This document shows, one piece after another, positions 48,738 to 56,654 of a stretch of DNA of 64,000 nt. Under the pieces are notes generated by a model that saw nothing but the letters and a program-made list of their open reading frames with translations, was not told the origin of the DNA and searched no databases. The DNA lies in NCBI GenBank assembly GCA_030412945.1, contig JAUHJS010000004.1, forward strand, positions 454,996-518,995, given 5' to 3'. The DNA comes from Shiella aurantiaca (GTDB lineage Bacteria > Bacteroidota > Bacteroidia > Cytophagales > Cyclobacteriaceae). The first letter of the stretch is position 1. Each line of letters begins with the position of its first letter. The position numbers and the translations under genes are program-made.

Positions 48738-51659
48738 TTAGTTTAGCGTAAGGTTTTCTTTTTTGCTTTCCAGCTTTTGCTGCTCCACCAGTATCAAGAT
48801 AATCTTGCTTACCCGGTGTTCGAGGGTGTAGGAAACCGAAAAGCGGGTTTTGAAGTATTTGTTTTCGCCATTTTGGGTTTTGAGGGTAATCATCTGCTCG
48901 CAAAAACCTTGTTCGGCACACTTGCTGATTACTTTCTCGAAGGTAAACTGGCTGCTTTTGGGCACGATCAGTTCCTGGAAACTTTTCTGCCTTAGCTCTA
49001 GGCGCTTAAAGCCCGACTCTTGAAAATATAAATCGTTGGCATTTTTAAATACGCCTTCTTCACTGAATTCGATAATCGGCAGGATGCCCTTGAAGGCACT
49101 TACCAAGCCGTTGAGCTCGTTTTGCTTTTCTTTTTCTTTGGTGGTAAACTGCGCAAAAAGCATCACTTTGTAAGGCTTGCCTTCCTCATTGAAAATGGGG
49201 TTGAAGGTGCCATTCAGCCAGAGTTCGCGCCCTTCGCTATCAATTTGCTTGTATTCACCAGAGAAGAACTGCCCCTCTTGCAGGCTTTGCCACATGAGTT
49301 GGTTTTGGGGTTTCTCTACTTCCTCTTTCGGGATAATGTCATTATAATGCTTGCCTTGTAAGTCGGAAGAGGAGTAGCCGGTAATGCTTAGGTAGATTTC
49401 ATTGGCACTACTGATGTGGCCGTTCATGCTAAACTCTACCGAAGCTATGGTTTTGTTGATGGCCTCCATATGGCTTTTTAGTTCGGCTTCTTGTTTCTCT
49501 GTTTCGGCCTTCAGGGCCTTTTCGCGAGTAATGTCGGTAGCAAACTTTACAATTTTGTAAGGTTTTCCATGGATATCGTATATGGGATTATAAACGCCTC
49601 TAAGGCATATCTTTTTACCGTCTTTTTGAATTCTGGTGAATTCTCCTTGGATAAAATTCCCCTCAGACAATTGCTCCCAAAAGTCCTGATACCCTGCGCT
49701 AATTTTTTCTGATTCGCTTACAAAAATGCTATGGTGTTGACCAATGAGTTCTTCTAGGTCATAGCCCACAATTTTTAGAAAATTTTCATTTACATCTATA
49801 ATGGTACCATGGGTATCAAATTCTATCACCGCATTGGATCTACTAATGGCTTCTAGTTTGTATTTGGAGTCGAGTGCTGATTTCTTAGTTTCGGTGATAT
49901 CGGCCTGTACCGAGATGAATTTATAAATAGCACCATCTTTATCCTTTACTGGATTGATGGCGATTGATACCCAATAAGTTTCTCCCTTTTTGTTATAATT
50001 CAGGATTTCCTCATAGATAGGCTCTGAGCGTTTTAGCCTTTCGCGTATACGCTGAACGGTTTCTTGATTGGTTTCCGGCCCTTGTAGGATGCTTCCCGGC
50101 TTTTTGCCTTGCATCTCCTCTAGGCTGTATCCGGTCATCTTGGTAAAGCCCTTGTTTACGTATTCTACGAGTCCTTCTTTATTGGTGATTACCACCGAGT
50201 TATCGGTATTGTCAGCCACAAGGGAGAGGCGCTCAAACTCTTTTTCCTGTTCTTTTTTGGCGGTGATGTCGTGGGCCAGCATGAGCACCTTGTACAGGCG
50301 CCCTTCCGAATTAAGTACGGGGGAATAGGAGGCACTCAGCCAAAACACGCTATTGAATTTACTGACAATATAATGGTCGATGTTCACGGCTTCCCCACGC
50401 AAAAGCTCTTCCCAGCAGGCATCTTTTTCTTCTTTGCTTTCGAACATTATGCCATGCGACATACGCTTTACGTCTTCATACGACACGCCCAGCAGGGTAA
50501 CTAAGGCCTCATTGGTGGATAGAAAATAGCCATCTAAACCAACCTCAGCCGTAATCAGGGAATTATTGATAGCACCGAATACGCCATCCAATTCAATCTG
50601 CTTTCTGCGCATTTCCTCTTGCGTGGCGGAGAGTTCCTCCATGCTTTGGCGCATTTCTTCCTCGCGGTGTTGCAGCTCTTGGGTAAGTGCTTGTGATTCC
50701 TTCAGCAAGTGCTGGGTTTGTTCATTGATTTTGGTGCTGGCTATGCTGCTGGCGATGCTTTTGGCCAAATCTTGCAGAAAGCTAAGCTCATGTTTTTGCA
50801 AAGGATGGAAGGTGGCCAATTCCATAGCTCCTTGAAAATCCTCATTATTGATTAAAGGAACAATGACAATATTGGTAGGCAAAGCATGGCCTAGTCCGGA
50901 GGTGATTTCAATATAATTCTTCGGGATGTCGGTAAGGTAAATCAGGTCTTTTTCTAACATACACTGCCCGATAAGGCCCTCCCCGGGAGCGACTCTTTTC
51001 TTTACGTATTTGCGCTTATCGTAGGCATAGGCACCCATCAGTTCCAAATAAGGGCCTTCGGAGTCGGATTTGGCCACAAAAAAGCTCCCTTGGTTGGCGC
51101 CCAGGTACTTTACCACCTGTGCGATGAGCTTAGCGCTGAATTCTTGCAGGTTGTCGTCTTGCTGACGCAAAAGCTCACTGAAATTGGCCAATCCGCGTAT
51201 GCCCCAGTTGCGTCTTTCTTCTTCTGCCCGATAGGTATTCATTTTTTCCTGCACTTCTACAATGGCTTTCCCAAGGCGGTCGTTGGCATCGAGGTGCTTC
51301 ATTTGCAGCGATTGCCCTTTTTCCCCTATGGCGTGGATAAGCGTGGCGGCTTCATTGAATTTATAAAGAATGGAACGGATGTTAGAAAAGAGCAAAGCAA
51401 ATACGCCTTTTTTCTGTGGGATATCGGTATCCCGCAGCTCATCGGCCAGCAACTGGCGGGTGAGGGTAATGGCGGTTTTCCAATAATGCCAAAAGCGCTG
51501 GGTAATATAGAGCACCACGCTTACTAGCGCAGCACCCAGCAACCATACGCTTAGGTGTGCATAGGGCAATTCTAAGTAGGGCACAGCCACCAGAGCCCCA
51601 ATCAGCAAGACGGAGGCCAGTAGGGCAAGGCTTATTTTAACATCTTTCAAGCGGAACAT
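48738..51659 (-). CDS. membrane GAF / five-PAS sensor without output domain
   Basis: 973 residues. Two membrane spans near the start (ISLALLASVLLIGALVAV, LSVWLLGAALVSVVLYI), a HAMP-like helix, a GAF domain (about 165-310: LGANQGSFFVAKSD, VAPGEGLIGQCMLEKDLIY), the coil [18 protein letters not shown], then five PAS domains to the end (for example TGYSLEEMQGKKPGSILQ, VGYDLEELIGQHHSIF, TGYSSSDLQGKHYNDI). The second PAS resembles LOV but has no Cys at the flavin-adduct position (KKPGSI). No kinase, MCP or cyclase domain follows, so it must pass signals through protein contact. Located inside the che operon between the cheC-like gene and cheR. Confidence 0.85.
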   Translation of the reverse strand: MFRLKDVKISLALLASVLLIGALVAVPYLELPYAHLSVWLLGAALVSVVLYITQRFWHYWKTAITLTRQLLADELRDTDIPQKKGVFALLFSNIRSILYKFNEAATLIHAIGEKGQSLQMKHLDANDRLGKAIVEVQEKMNTYRAEEERRNWGIRGLANFSELLRQQDDNLQEFSAKLIAQVVKYLGANQGSFFVAKSDSEGPYLELMGAYAYDKRKYVKKRVAPGEGLIGQCMLEKDLIYLTDIPKNYIEITSGLGHALPTNIVIVPLINNEDFQGAMELATFHPLQKHELSFLQDLAKSIASSIASTKINEQTQHLLKESQALTQELQHREEEMRQSMEELSATQEEMRRKQIELDGVFGAINNSLITAEVGLDGYFLSTNEALVTLLGVSYEDVKRMSHGIMFESKEEKDACWEELLRGEAVNIDHYIVSKFNSVFWLSASYSPVLNSEGRLYKVLMLAHDITAKKEQEKEFERLSLVADNTDNSVVITNKEGLVEYVNKGFTKMTGYSLEEMQGKKPGSILQGPETNQETVQRIRERLKRSEPIYEEILNYNKKGETYWVSIAINPVKDKDGAIYKFISVQADITETKKSALDSKYKLEAISRSNAVIEFDTHGTIIDVNENFLKIVGYDLEELIGQHHSIFVSESEKISAGYQDFWEQLSEGNFIQGEFTRIQKDGKKICLRGVYNPIYDIHGKPYKIVKFATDITREKALKAETEKQEAELKSHMEAINKTIASVEFSMNGHISSANEIYLSITGYSSSDLQGKHYNDIIPKEEVEKPQNQLMWQSLQEGQFFSGEYKQIDSEGRELWLNGTFNPIFNEEGKPYKVMLFAQFTTKEKEKQNELNGLVSAFKGILPIIEFSEEGVFKNANDLYFQESGFKRLELRQKSFQELIVPKSSQFTFEKVISKCAEQGFCEQMITLKTQNGENKYFKTRFSVSYTLEHRVSKIILILVEQQKLESKKENLTLN

Positions 51660-51675
51660 AACATAGCATTTAGGG

Positions 51676-52299
51676 TTATTGGTAGCTGCCTACTGCGCTG
51701 TGGTTGAGGGCTTGCAATAGGCCTTGGTTGAATTTCCAGATAAACTGAGGGCGCAGGTGCACCTCGTTTTTAAAATGGAAGTGGGTACTGGAAACCAGCA
51801 AAATCTCTTGTTGGGAGTTTTGGTAGTGCAAAAAGTCCTTTTTCAGTATATCGAGGGCCATAGAGCCACTACATTTTTTGAGGCTTGGGATATCACCATA
51901 GATTTTCAGGTTCAGGCGGTTAGAGATTTCCGTAATCACCGAAGCGGAAAGGATGTTGTCTAATTCTAACAATAGGGCATCGCCCAGTTCTACTTCCTGA
52001 TGGGCAAGCTTCATGGGGCTACAGGCCTGAATCACTTTCTCGCTTTCTTCACCGCTTAGCACCAGGTAGCTTTTGCCTTTTAGCTCGCCTATCATATCGG
52101 TAGTGAGTAGCACCAGGCTATCGGCTATGGGCAAAAGGTGATCGAGCTGATGCGGGTTTTCTAAATACTTGAGACTTACAGAGTCAATGCTGACTTCTCT
52201 TTTGGCTAAAGAAGAGAAAGCCGTAGCAGCTTTCTTAAATCCCGCTTCTACTATGTCTTTTATGTAGTTTTCCTGTTGGGTATTGATAGTCGTTTTCAT
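51676..52299 (-). CDS. CheC/CheX-like CheY-P phosphatase
   Basis: 207 residues. The CheC phosphatase signature E-x2-N-x22-P is present once: LLLELDNIL (Glu and Asn), then Pro exactly 22 residues after the Asn in GDIP. The first consensus acid (E minus 4) is Ala here, with an Asp one position earlier. A single site suggests a CheX- or CheC-like protein that removes phosphate from CheY. CheC partners with CheD in Bacillus and a cheD gene is in this operon, which favours CheC. It is 14 bases after cheA. Note the extra Ser/Thr-rich C-terminal region. Confidence 0.75.
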   Translation of the reverse strand: MKTTINTQQENYIKDIVEAGFKKAATAFSSLAKREVSIDSVSLKYLENPHQLDHLLPIADSLVLLTTDMIGELKGKSYLVLSGEESEKVIQACSPMKLAHQEVELGDALLLELDNILSASVITEISNRLNLKIYGDIPSLKKCSGSMALDILKKDFLHYQNSQQEILLVSSTHFHFKNEVHLRPQFIWKFNQGLLQALNHSAVGSYQ

Positions 52300-52313
52300 G
52301 ATGCTAAGGTTTT

Positions 52314-54080
52314 TTAGTTGGGGGATACAGCAAGCTTTCTACGCGATTGGGTATAGTTATAATTATAAATATGGCTGAGTATGGCCGGAATGTGCAGCAC
52401 GAGGCATACATTGCCATTGCCTAGTATGGTTACACCGCCAATAAATTTCACCACGTCTACAGGGCGCGATAGGGGTTTCTCTACAATTTCTTTCTGTTGC
52501 AGTAGCTTATCCACCACAAAACCTACCGTTTTGCCGCCATAATTGACCACAATCACATCCAGCTTTTGCTTTTCTTGTATCTCGGAATAGCCTTTTTGTA
52601 AATAGGGGGTGCCTTCGCTGGCGGCTTCTTCGCCAAAAAACAAATCGGAAAGAAAGACCAAGCCAATGGCTTTTCCCTGATACTGGGTCACGAGTCCAAA
52701 ACTTACTTTGTGAATATCTTTTTTATAAAGCGAAACCACCGCTTCGGTATAGGCTAGCGGGATGGCGTATTCGGTATCGGCCAATTGGAACAATAGCGTA
52801 CCTTTTACCGCCATAGAAGAAGGCAAAGCGAGGCGAATGGTGGTGCCTTTGCCCATTTCGGTTTCTACATCAATAGTACCCCCCACAGAGTCGATGGCTT
52901 TTTTCACCACATCCATTCCTACCCCACGGCCAGAGATAGCCGTTACTTTTTCGGCTGTGCTAAAGCCCGGCTCGAAAATGTACATTAGTATCTCACGCGG
53001 GCTTAGGTTTTTAGCGATTTCGGGTAATAAAAGCCCTTTTTCTATGGCTTTTTTCTTTACTACTTCGGCATCAATTCCTTTGCCGTCATCCGTAATTTCA
53101 ATAATCACACCCTCGCTTTCGCTGCGGGCACGCATGGTAATTTGGCCTTGCTCGGGTTTGCTCAATTTTTTACGCGCATCCGGCATTTCAATACCATGAC
53201 CCACACAATTGCGCACAATATGAATCAGCGAATCGCTGATGATTTGTAAAATATTTCTGTCAATCTCGGTGTCAATTCCTTCTAACTTGAGATTTACCTG
53301 CTTGGCTTCCACCGAAGCGGCATCGCGCACCACACGGTGAAATTTATTGAACAAAAAGCCCACTTGCACTAAGCGTACGTCCATCACCGAATATTGAAGG
53401 TCGGAAGAGATGCGGTTGAGGCGTGAGTACTCGTTGCTGCGTGTATGTTGGTTTTGGGCAATAAGCCGATCGCGCTCTATGATAAGCTCTCCTACCAAGT
53501 TGAGCAAGTTATCGAGCTTGCGTACCGGCACTTGTACTAGGTCAGAAAAACTGATTTTATTATCGCTTTCGCTGGCTTCTGAGGTTTCGGTACTGGCTTC
53601 TTCGGCTACTGCCTCGATAGATTCCTGAGGTATAATTTCTTCAGAGGCGGTTTTTGCAGGCGCTTCTTCCTGTGCAGTTTCAGATGGGGCTTGGTTTACT
53701 TTATTCTTGATAAGCACCTCAAGCTTGGTTTTAATGCCTTTATAACGCACTACTTTATCGGTTCCAAGCGCCTGAATGAGTTCACTCAGGATATCGATAC
53801 TTTTATAAATGGAGCTAAATACTTCCGCCTCCAATACAAATTTACCTGCTCGGATTTCACCAAACAAGTCTTCTAACACGTGGGCCATTTCGGCAATAGA
53901 AGTATAGCCGAGTCCGGCTGCATTGCCCTTAAGGGTGTGGGTAATGCGAAAGATCGAATTGATGGCTGCTTTATCACTGGGGTTTTTCTCCAAGGACGTA
54001 AGCAGGCGGTTCAGCTCTTCCTGATTTTCGAGGGCTTCTGCTGTGAAAAGCTCCTGATATTCTTTCTCTTTACTTGCCAT
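52314..54080 (-). CDS. cheA: chemotaxis histidine kinase CheA
   Basis: 588 residues. P1/Hpt domain with the phospho-accepting His48 (RITHTLKG), an Ala/Glu/Ser-rich linker (about 125-185) where the CheY-binding P2 domain would normally be, the dimerisation domain (VPVRKLDNLLNLVGELI), the ATP-binding domain (IVRNCVGHGIEMP N-box, DDGKGID G1, GRGVGMDVVK G2) and a C-terminal CheW-like domain. The N-box Cys-Val-Gly replaces the usual Ala-x-Asp, a small deviation. P2 appears absent, so CheY must be phosphorylated directly. Overlap with cheB is 1 base apart, so translation is coupled. Confidence 0.95.
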   Translation of the reverse strand: MASKEKEYQELFTAEALENQEELNRLLTSLEKNPSDKAAINSIFRITHTLKGNAAGLGYTSIAEMAHVLEDLFGEIRAGKFVLEAEVFSSIYKSIDILSELIQALGTDKVVRYKGIKTKLEVLIKNKVNQAPSETAQEEAPAKTASEEIIPQESIEAVAEEASTETSEASESDNKISFSDLVQVPVRKLDNLLNLVGELIIERDRLIAQNQHTRSNEYSRLNRISSDLQYSVMDVRLVQVGFLFNKFHRVVRDAASVEAKQVNLKLEGIDTEIDRNILQIISDSLIHIVRNCVGHGIEMPDARKKLSKPEQGQITMRARSESEGVIIEITDDGKGIDAEVVKKKAIEKGLLLPEIAKNLSPREILMYIFEPGFSTAEKVTAISGRGVGMDVVKKAIDSVGGTIDVETEMGKGTTIRLALPSSMAVKGTLLFQLADTEYAIPLAYTEAVVSLYKKDIHKVSFGLVTQYQGKAIGLVFLSDLFFGEEAASEGTPYLQKGYSEIQEKQKLDVIVVNYGGKTVGFVVDKLLQQKEIVEKPLSRPVDVVKFIGGVTILGNGNVCLVLHIPAILSHIYNYNYTQSRRKLAVSPN

Positions 54081-54081
54081 A

Positions 54082-55122
54082 TTATAAACAGCTAATGATG
54101 AAACCGGGGATATCGTTGAGGCTTACTTGTCGGCTAATGGCGCCAGACTCATAGGCGGATTTGGGCATGCCGTACACTACCGAGCTTTTTTCATCCTGCC
54201 CAATGGTGAAGCCGCCTTTATTTTTTATGGCTTGCAAACCTACCGTGCCATCTTTGCCCATGCCGGTAAGCACTACGGCTAAGGCTTTGTTGCCATACAC
54301 CTGCGCTACCGATTCAAAGAGGCAATCGATAGAAGGATTATTGAATTCTTTGTATTCGCGGTACACATATTCGAAAGTGATTTGACCGTTGAGCGGATTG
54401 CGTACCAACTGGGTATTGGCCATGCCAGGGGCAAGGTAAATAGTGCCTGCTTCGGGCGTTTCGCCTTTGTAGGCCAATTTTACTTTCAATGGGCTTAGGG
54501 CATCGAGGCGCTTGGCGAAGGATTCTAAAAATCCTTCGGGCATGTGCTGAGCAATCACCACCGGAATGGCGAGGTTAGCCGGCATTTTTTTTAGAATTAC
54601 CTCAATGGCACCCGGGCCTCCTGTGGATGCTCCAATTGCAATGAGCCGGTAATTAAGATTGTCTGTAAATACGTGATTATTAAGATTGGGTCTTTCTACC
54701 AAGGGCTTAGGAAGTGTGCCTCGGCTTTTAGAAACCGCCCGAATCAAATCAGGCAAATGGTAGCCTTGTCCACCGCCAATAGCCGAATTCCCCTTAGGCT
54801 TATCGATAAAATCTACCGCTCCCGCTTCCAAGGCATCGAACACCAGCGTATCGTTTCGCTCGAGCGAGCTGATGAGGATGATGGGCGTAGGCTTTTTGTT
54901 CATGATGTTTTTCACCGCATATAAGCCATCGTATAAGGGCATCACCATGTCGGTAATCACCACATCGGGGCGCAGTTCCAAGGTTTTGTCTACCCCATCT
55001 TTGCCATTTTTGGCAACACCTACCAGCTCGATATCCTTTTCGGCACGCAGCATATCCGTAATGATAATGCGCATAAAGGCAGAATCTTCAATGAGTAAGG
55101 TACGGATGGGTGACGTGCTCAT
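54082..55122 (-). CDS. cheB: chemotaxis response regulator methylesterase CheB
   Basis: 346 residues. Receiver domain with Asp58 (VITDMVMP) and a C-terminal methylesterase with the triad Ser166 (GASTGGP), His193 (AQHMPEGF) and Asp291 (GMGKDGTVGL). Phosphorylation by CheA should activate demethylation or deamidation of receptor residues. Length and spacing are standard. Between cheY (6 bases) and cheA (1 base). Confidence 0.97.
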   Translation of the reverse strand: MSTSPIRTLLIEDSAFMRIIITDMLRAEKDIELVGVAKNGKDGVDKTLELRPDVVITDMVMPLYDGLYAVKNIMNKKPTPIILISSLERNDTLVFDALEAGAVDFIDKPKGNSAIGGGQGYHLPDLIRAVSKSRGTLPKPLVERPNLNNHVFTDNLNYRLIAIGASTGGPGAIEVILKKMPANLAIPVVIAQHMPEGFLESFAKRLDALSPLKVKLAYKGETPEAGTIYLAPGMANTQLVRNPLNGQITFEYVYREYKEFNNPSIDCLFESVAQVYGNKALAVVLTGMGKDGTVGLQAIKNKGGFTIGQDEKSSVVYGMPKSAYESGAISRQVSLNDIPGFIISCL

Positions 55123-55128
55123 AAGGAA

Positions 55129-55485
55129 TTATAATTTAGAAATTACGGCCAGTAACTGTTCGTTGGTAAAGGGTTTCACTATGTATTCGGCAGCGCCTAG
55201 TTCCTTGCCTTCGTTGATTACGCTCTCTTGCCCTACAGCACTGATCATAACCACCTTGGAGGAAAGGCCTTCGTCTTTGTATACTTTTAGGATGTCCGTG
55301 CCAATCATATCAGGCAAGATGTTGTCCAGCGTGATAATATCGGGTAGGAGTTCAAAAGCCAAGTCAATAGCTTCTTCACCGTTGGCCGCTTGGCCAATCA
55401 CTTTGTATCCCCCTTCTTCCAGTGCGTCTTTGATTAGGGTGCGCATGTATAGGGAATCATCTACGATTAATACATTCTTTGCCAT
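55129..55485 (-). CDS. cheY: single-domain response regulator CheY
   Basis: 118 residues, receiver only. Acidic pocket IVDDS (9-10), phospho-accepting Asp54 (ITLDNILPD), Ser82 (ISAVG) and Lys104 (VKPF). There is no effector domain, so it acts by binding a target. In a non-flagellated cell that target is not FliM and is unknown. It sits second in the operon, 12 bases after cheD. Confidence 0.95.
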   Translation of the reverse strand: MAKNVLIVDDSLYMRTLIKDALEEGGYKVIGQAANGEEAIDLAFELLPDIITLDNILPDMIGTDILKVYKDEGLSSKVVMISAVGQESVINEGKELGAAEYIVKPFTNEQLLAVISKL

Positions 55486-55497
55486 GGGTTTACTTGG

Positions 55498-55956
55498 TTA
55501 AATGTTATATTTTTTTGTTGGGGTATTTACAGTCAAACTTCCATCGCTAAGGCTAAAGTGGCCTGTGCGGCTTTTGGTGCCTCCGGTATCTTCTGAAGCG
55601 ATGTAGATTTTCTTATGTGTAAGCAGGTGCTTTACGCTTTGGACATTTTTCAGGCCTATTTGCATGCTGCTTTCGAAGAGGTTGGCTCCACCTATGATTT
55701 TAGCCCGAAGGGAGCTGAGGTCGCTGCCTAGTTTGTGCATTTCGGCCAATAGGAGTTCGAGGGCTTGCTCTGCATAGCTATTGTTTAAGGCTGGGCTGTG
55801 GCCAGAGCCAGGCAAGGCAATATGGGCGCCTCCTCCAATGTTATTTTTTCTATCGTATAAGAATACGCCTACGCAAGAGCCGAGGCCATAGCAGGTGATG
55901 GTGCCTCTGTCGCGGGTGGCGGCTATCTCTCCGATATTGAGTACTTTTTTGGTCAT
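55498..55956 (-). CDS. cheD: chemoreceptor glutamine deamidase CheD
   Basis: 152 residues from the ATG at 55956. An in-frame TTG at 55995 would add 13 unlikely residues. Catalytic residues by family: Thr21, Cys28 (YGLGSCVGV) and His45 (GGGAHIALPG). CheD deamidates receptor glutamines and in Bacillus also activates CheC. First gene of the che operon. A 16-bp motif lies 91-106 bases upstream (56047-56062) and is shared with the MCP and kinase transcription units. Confidence 0.95.
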   Translation of the reverse strand: MTKKVLNIGEIAATRDRGTITCYGLGSCVGVFLYDRKNNIGGGAHIALPGSGHSPALNNSYAEQALELLLAEMHKLGSDLSSLRAKIIGGANLFESSMQIGLKNVQSVKHLLTHKKIYIASEDTGGTKSRTGHFSLSDGSLTVNTPTKKYNI

Positions 55957-56046
55957 GGTGTGTGTTGTGGTGTTTACCTGTTTAGTAATATCCAAATTTG
56001 GCCAAAATAGGAGGGCAACGCCATACAGGATTTCTTGTAATTTACG

Positions 56047-56062
56047 TCCGTAGAAATACGTA
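56047..56062 (-). promoter_or_regulatory. shared 16-bp motif upstream of cheD operon
   Basis: TACGTATTTCTACGGA on the minus strand, 16/16 identical to 59828-59843 and 14/16 to 61074-61089. It lies inside the larger palindrome TTTACGT...ACGTAAA (56041-56064) and about 65 bases upstream of the likely transcription start. Probably a regulator-binding site. Confidence 0.65.
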
Positions 56063-56076
56063 AAAGGGCAAAAAAA

Positions 56077-56101
56077 AATCCCGTAGTGTTCGTACGGGAT
56101 T
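56077..56101 (-). terminator. terminator of the MCP-cheW transcript
   Basis: AATCCCGTA (56077-56085) / TACGGGATT (56093-56101) with a 7-base loop and a following T-run on the minus strand (the eight A at 56071-56078). It separates MCP-cheW from the cheD operon. Confidence 0.85.
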
Positions 56102-56110
56102 CTTGTGATT

Positions 56111-56644
56111 TTACGCTAAAGCTTGCTTTCGCGTGAGCATATCAAACTCTTTTTCGCTCATAATTTTGAGAATATCGATGAGGATGATGAGCCGATCGCC
56201 ACTTTTGGCTACGCCCTTGATATAGCCGGACTCTACGCCCGCTTCGTGTATTACGTTTGAGGTTTCTTCAATATCCGCTTCGGAGATAGAGAGCGTATTG
56301 GGCACTTCTTTTACCAATACGCCTATCTTAAATTCCTCACTCTCTATCACCAAAGTAAAGTTATTGGCTTGCTTGCTGGGTTCTTCTAACCCGACCGAGA
56401 GTCCAAACTTTTCTTCTAAGTCGATAATGGCGATAATATTACCGCGGATATTGGCCACGCCTCGTACAAATGAGGGCGTTTGGGGCATGCGCGTGATATG
56501 AGGCGTAATCACCACCTCTTTCACCTGGTCGATATGCAGGGCGTACTCTTCCTGCCCCAAGCGGAACACAATGAGCTGCTGATTTTGGTAGGTTTTTTCA
56601 GCTACCGATTCAGCGTTTTTCTTCTTTTTTTCTTTCACCTCCAT
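56111..56644 (-). CDS. cheW: chemotaxis coupling protein CheW
   Basis: 177 residues from the ATG at 56644; the longer frame overlaps the MCP gene. A Lys-rich N-terminus (MEVKEKKKKNAESVAEKT) is followed by the CheW fold (QLIVFRLGQEEYALHIDQVKEVV; ITRMPQTPSFVRGVANIRGNIIAIIDLEEKFG; GVAKSGDRLIILIDI). It links the receptor to CheA. It lies 10 bases after the MCP gene. The CheW is thus made with its receptor, while CheA is in the neighbouring unit. Confidence 0.95.
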   Translation of the reverse strand: MEVKEKKKKNAESVAEKTYQNQQLIVFRLGQEEYALHIDQVKEVVITPHITRMPQTPSFVRGVANIRGNIIAIIDLEEKFGLSVGLEEPSKQANNFTLVIESEEFKIGVLVKEVPNTLSISEADIEETSNVIHEAGVESGYIKGVAKSGDRLIILIDILKIMSEKEFDMLTRKQALA

Positions 56645-56654
56645 AGTCGTACGC

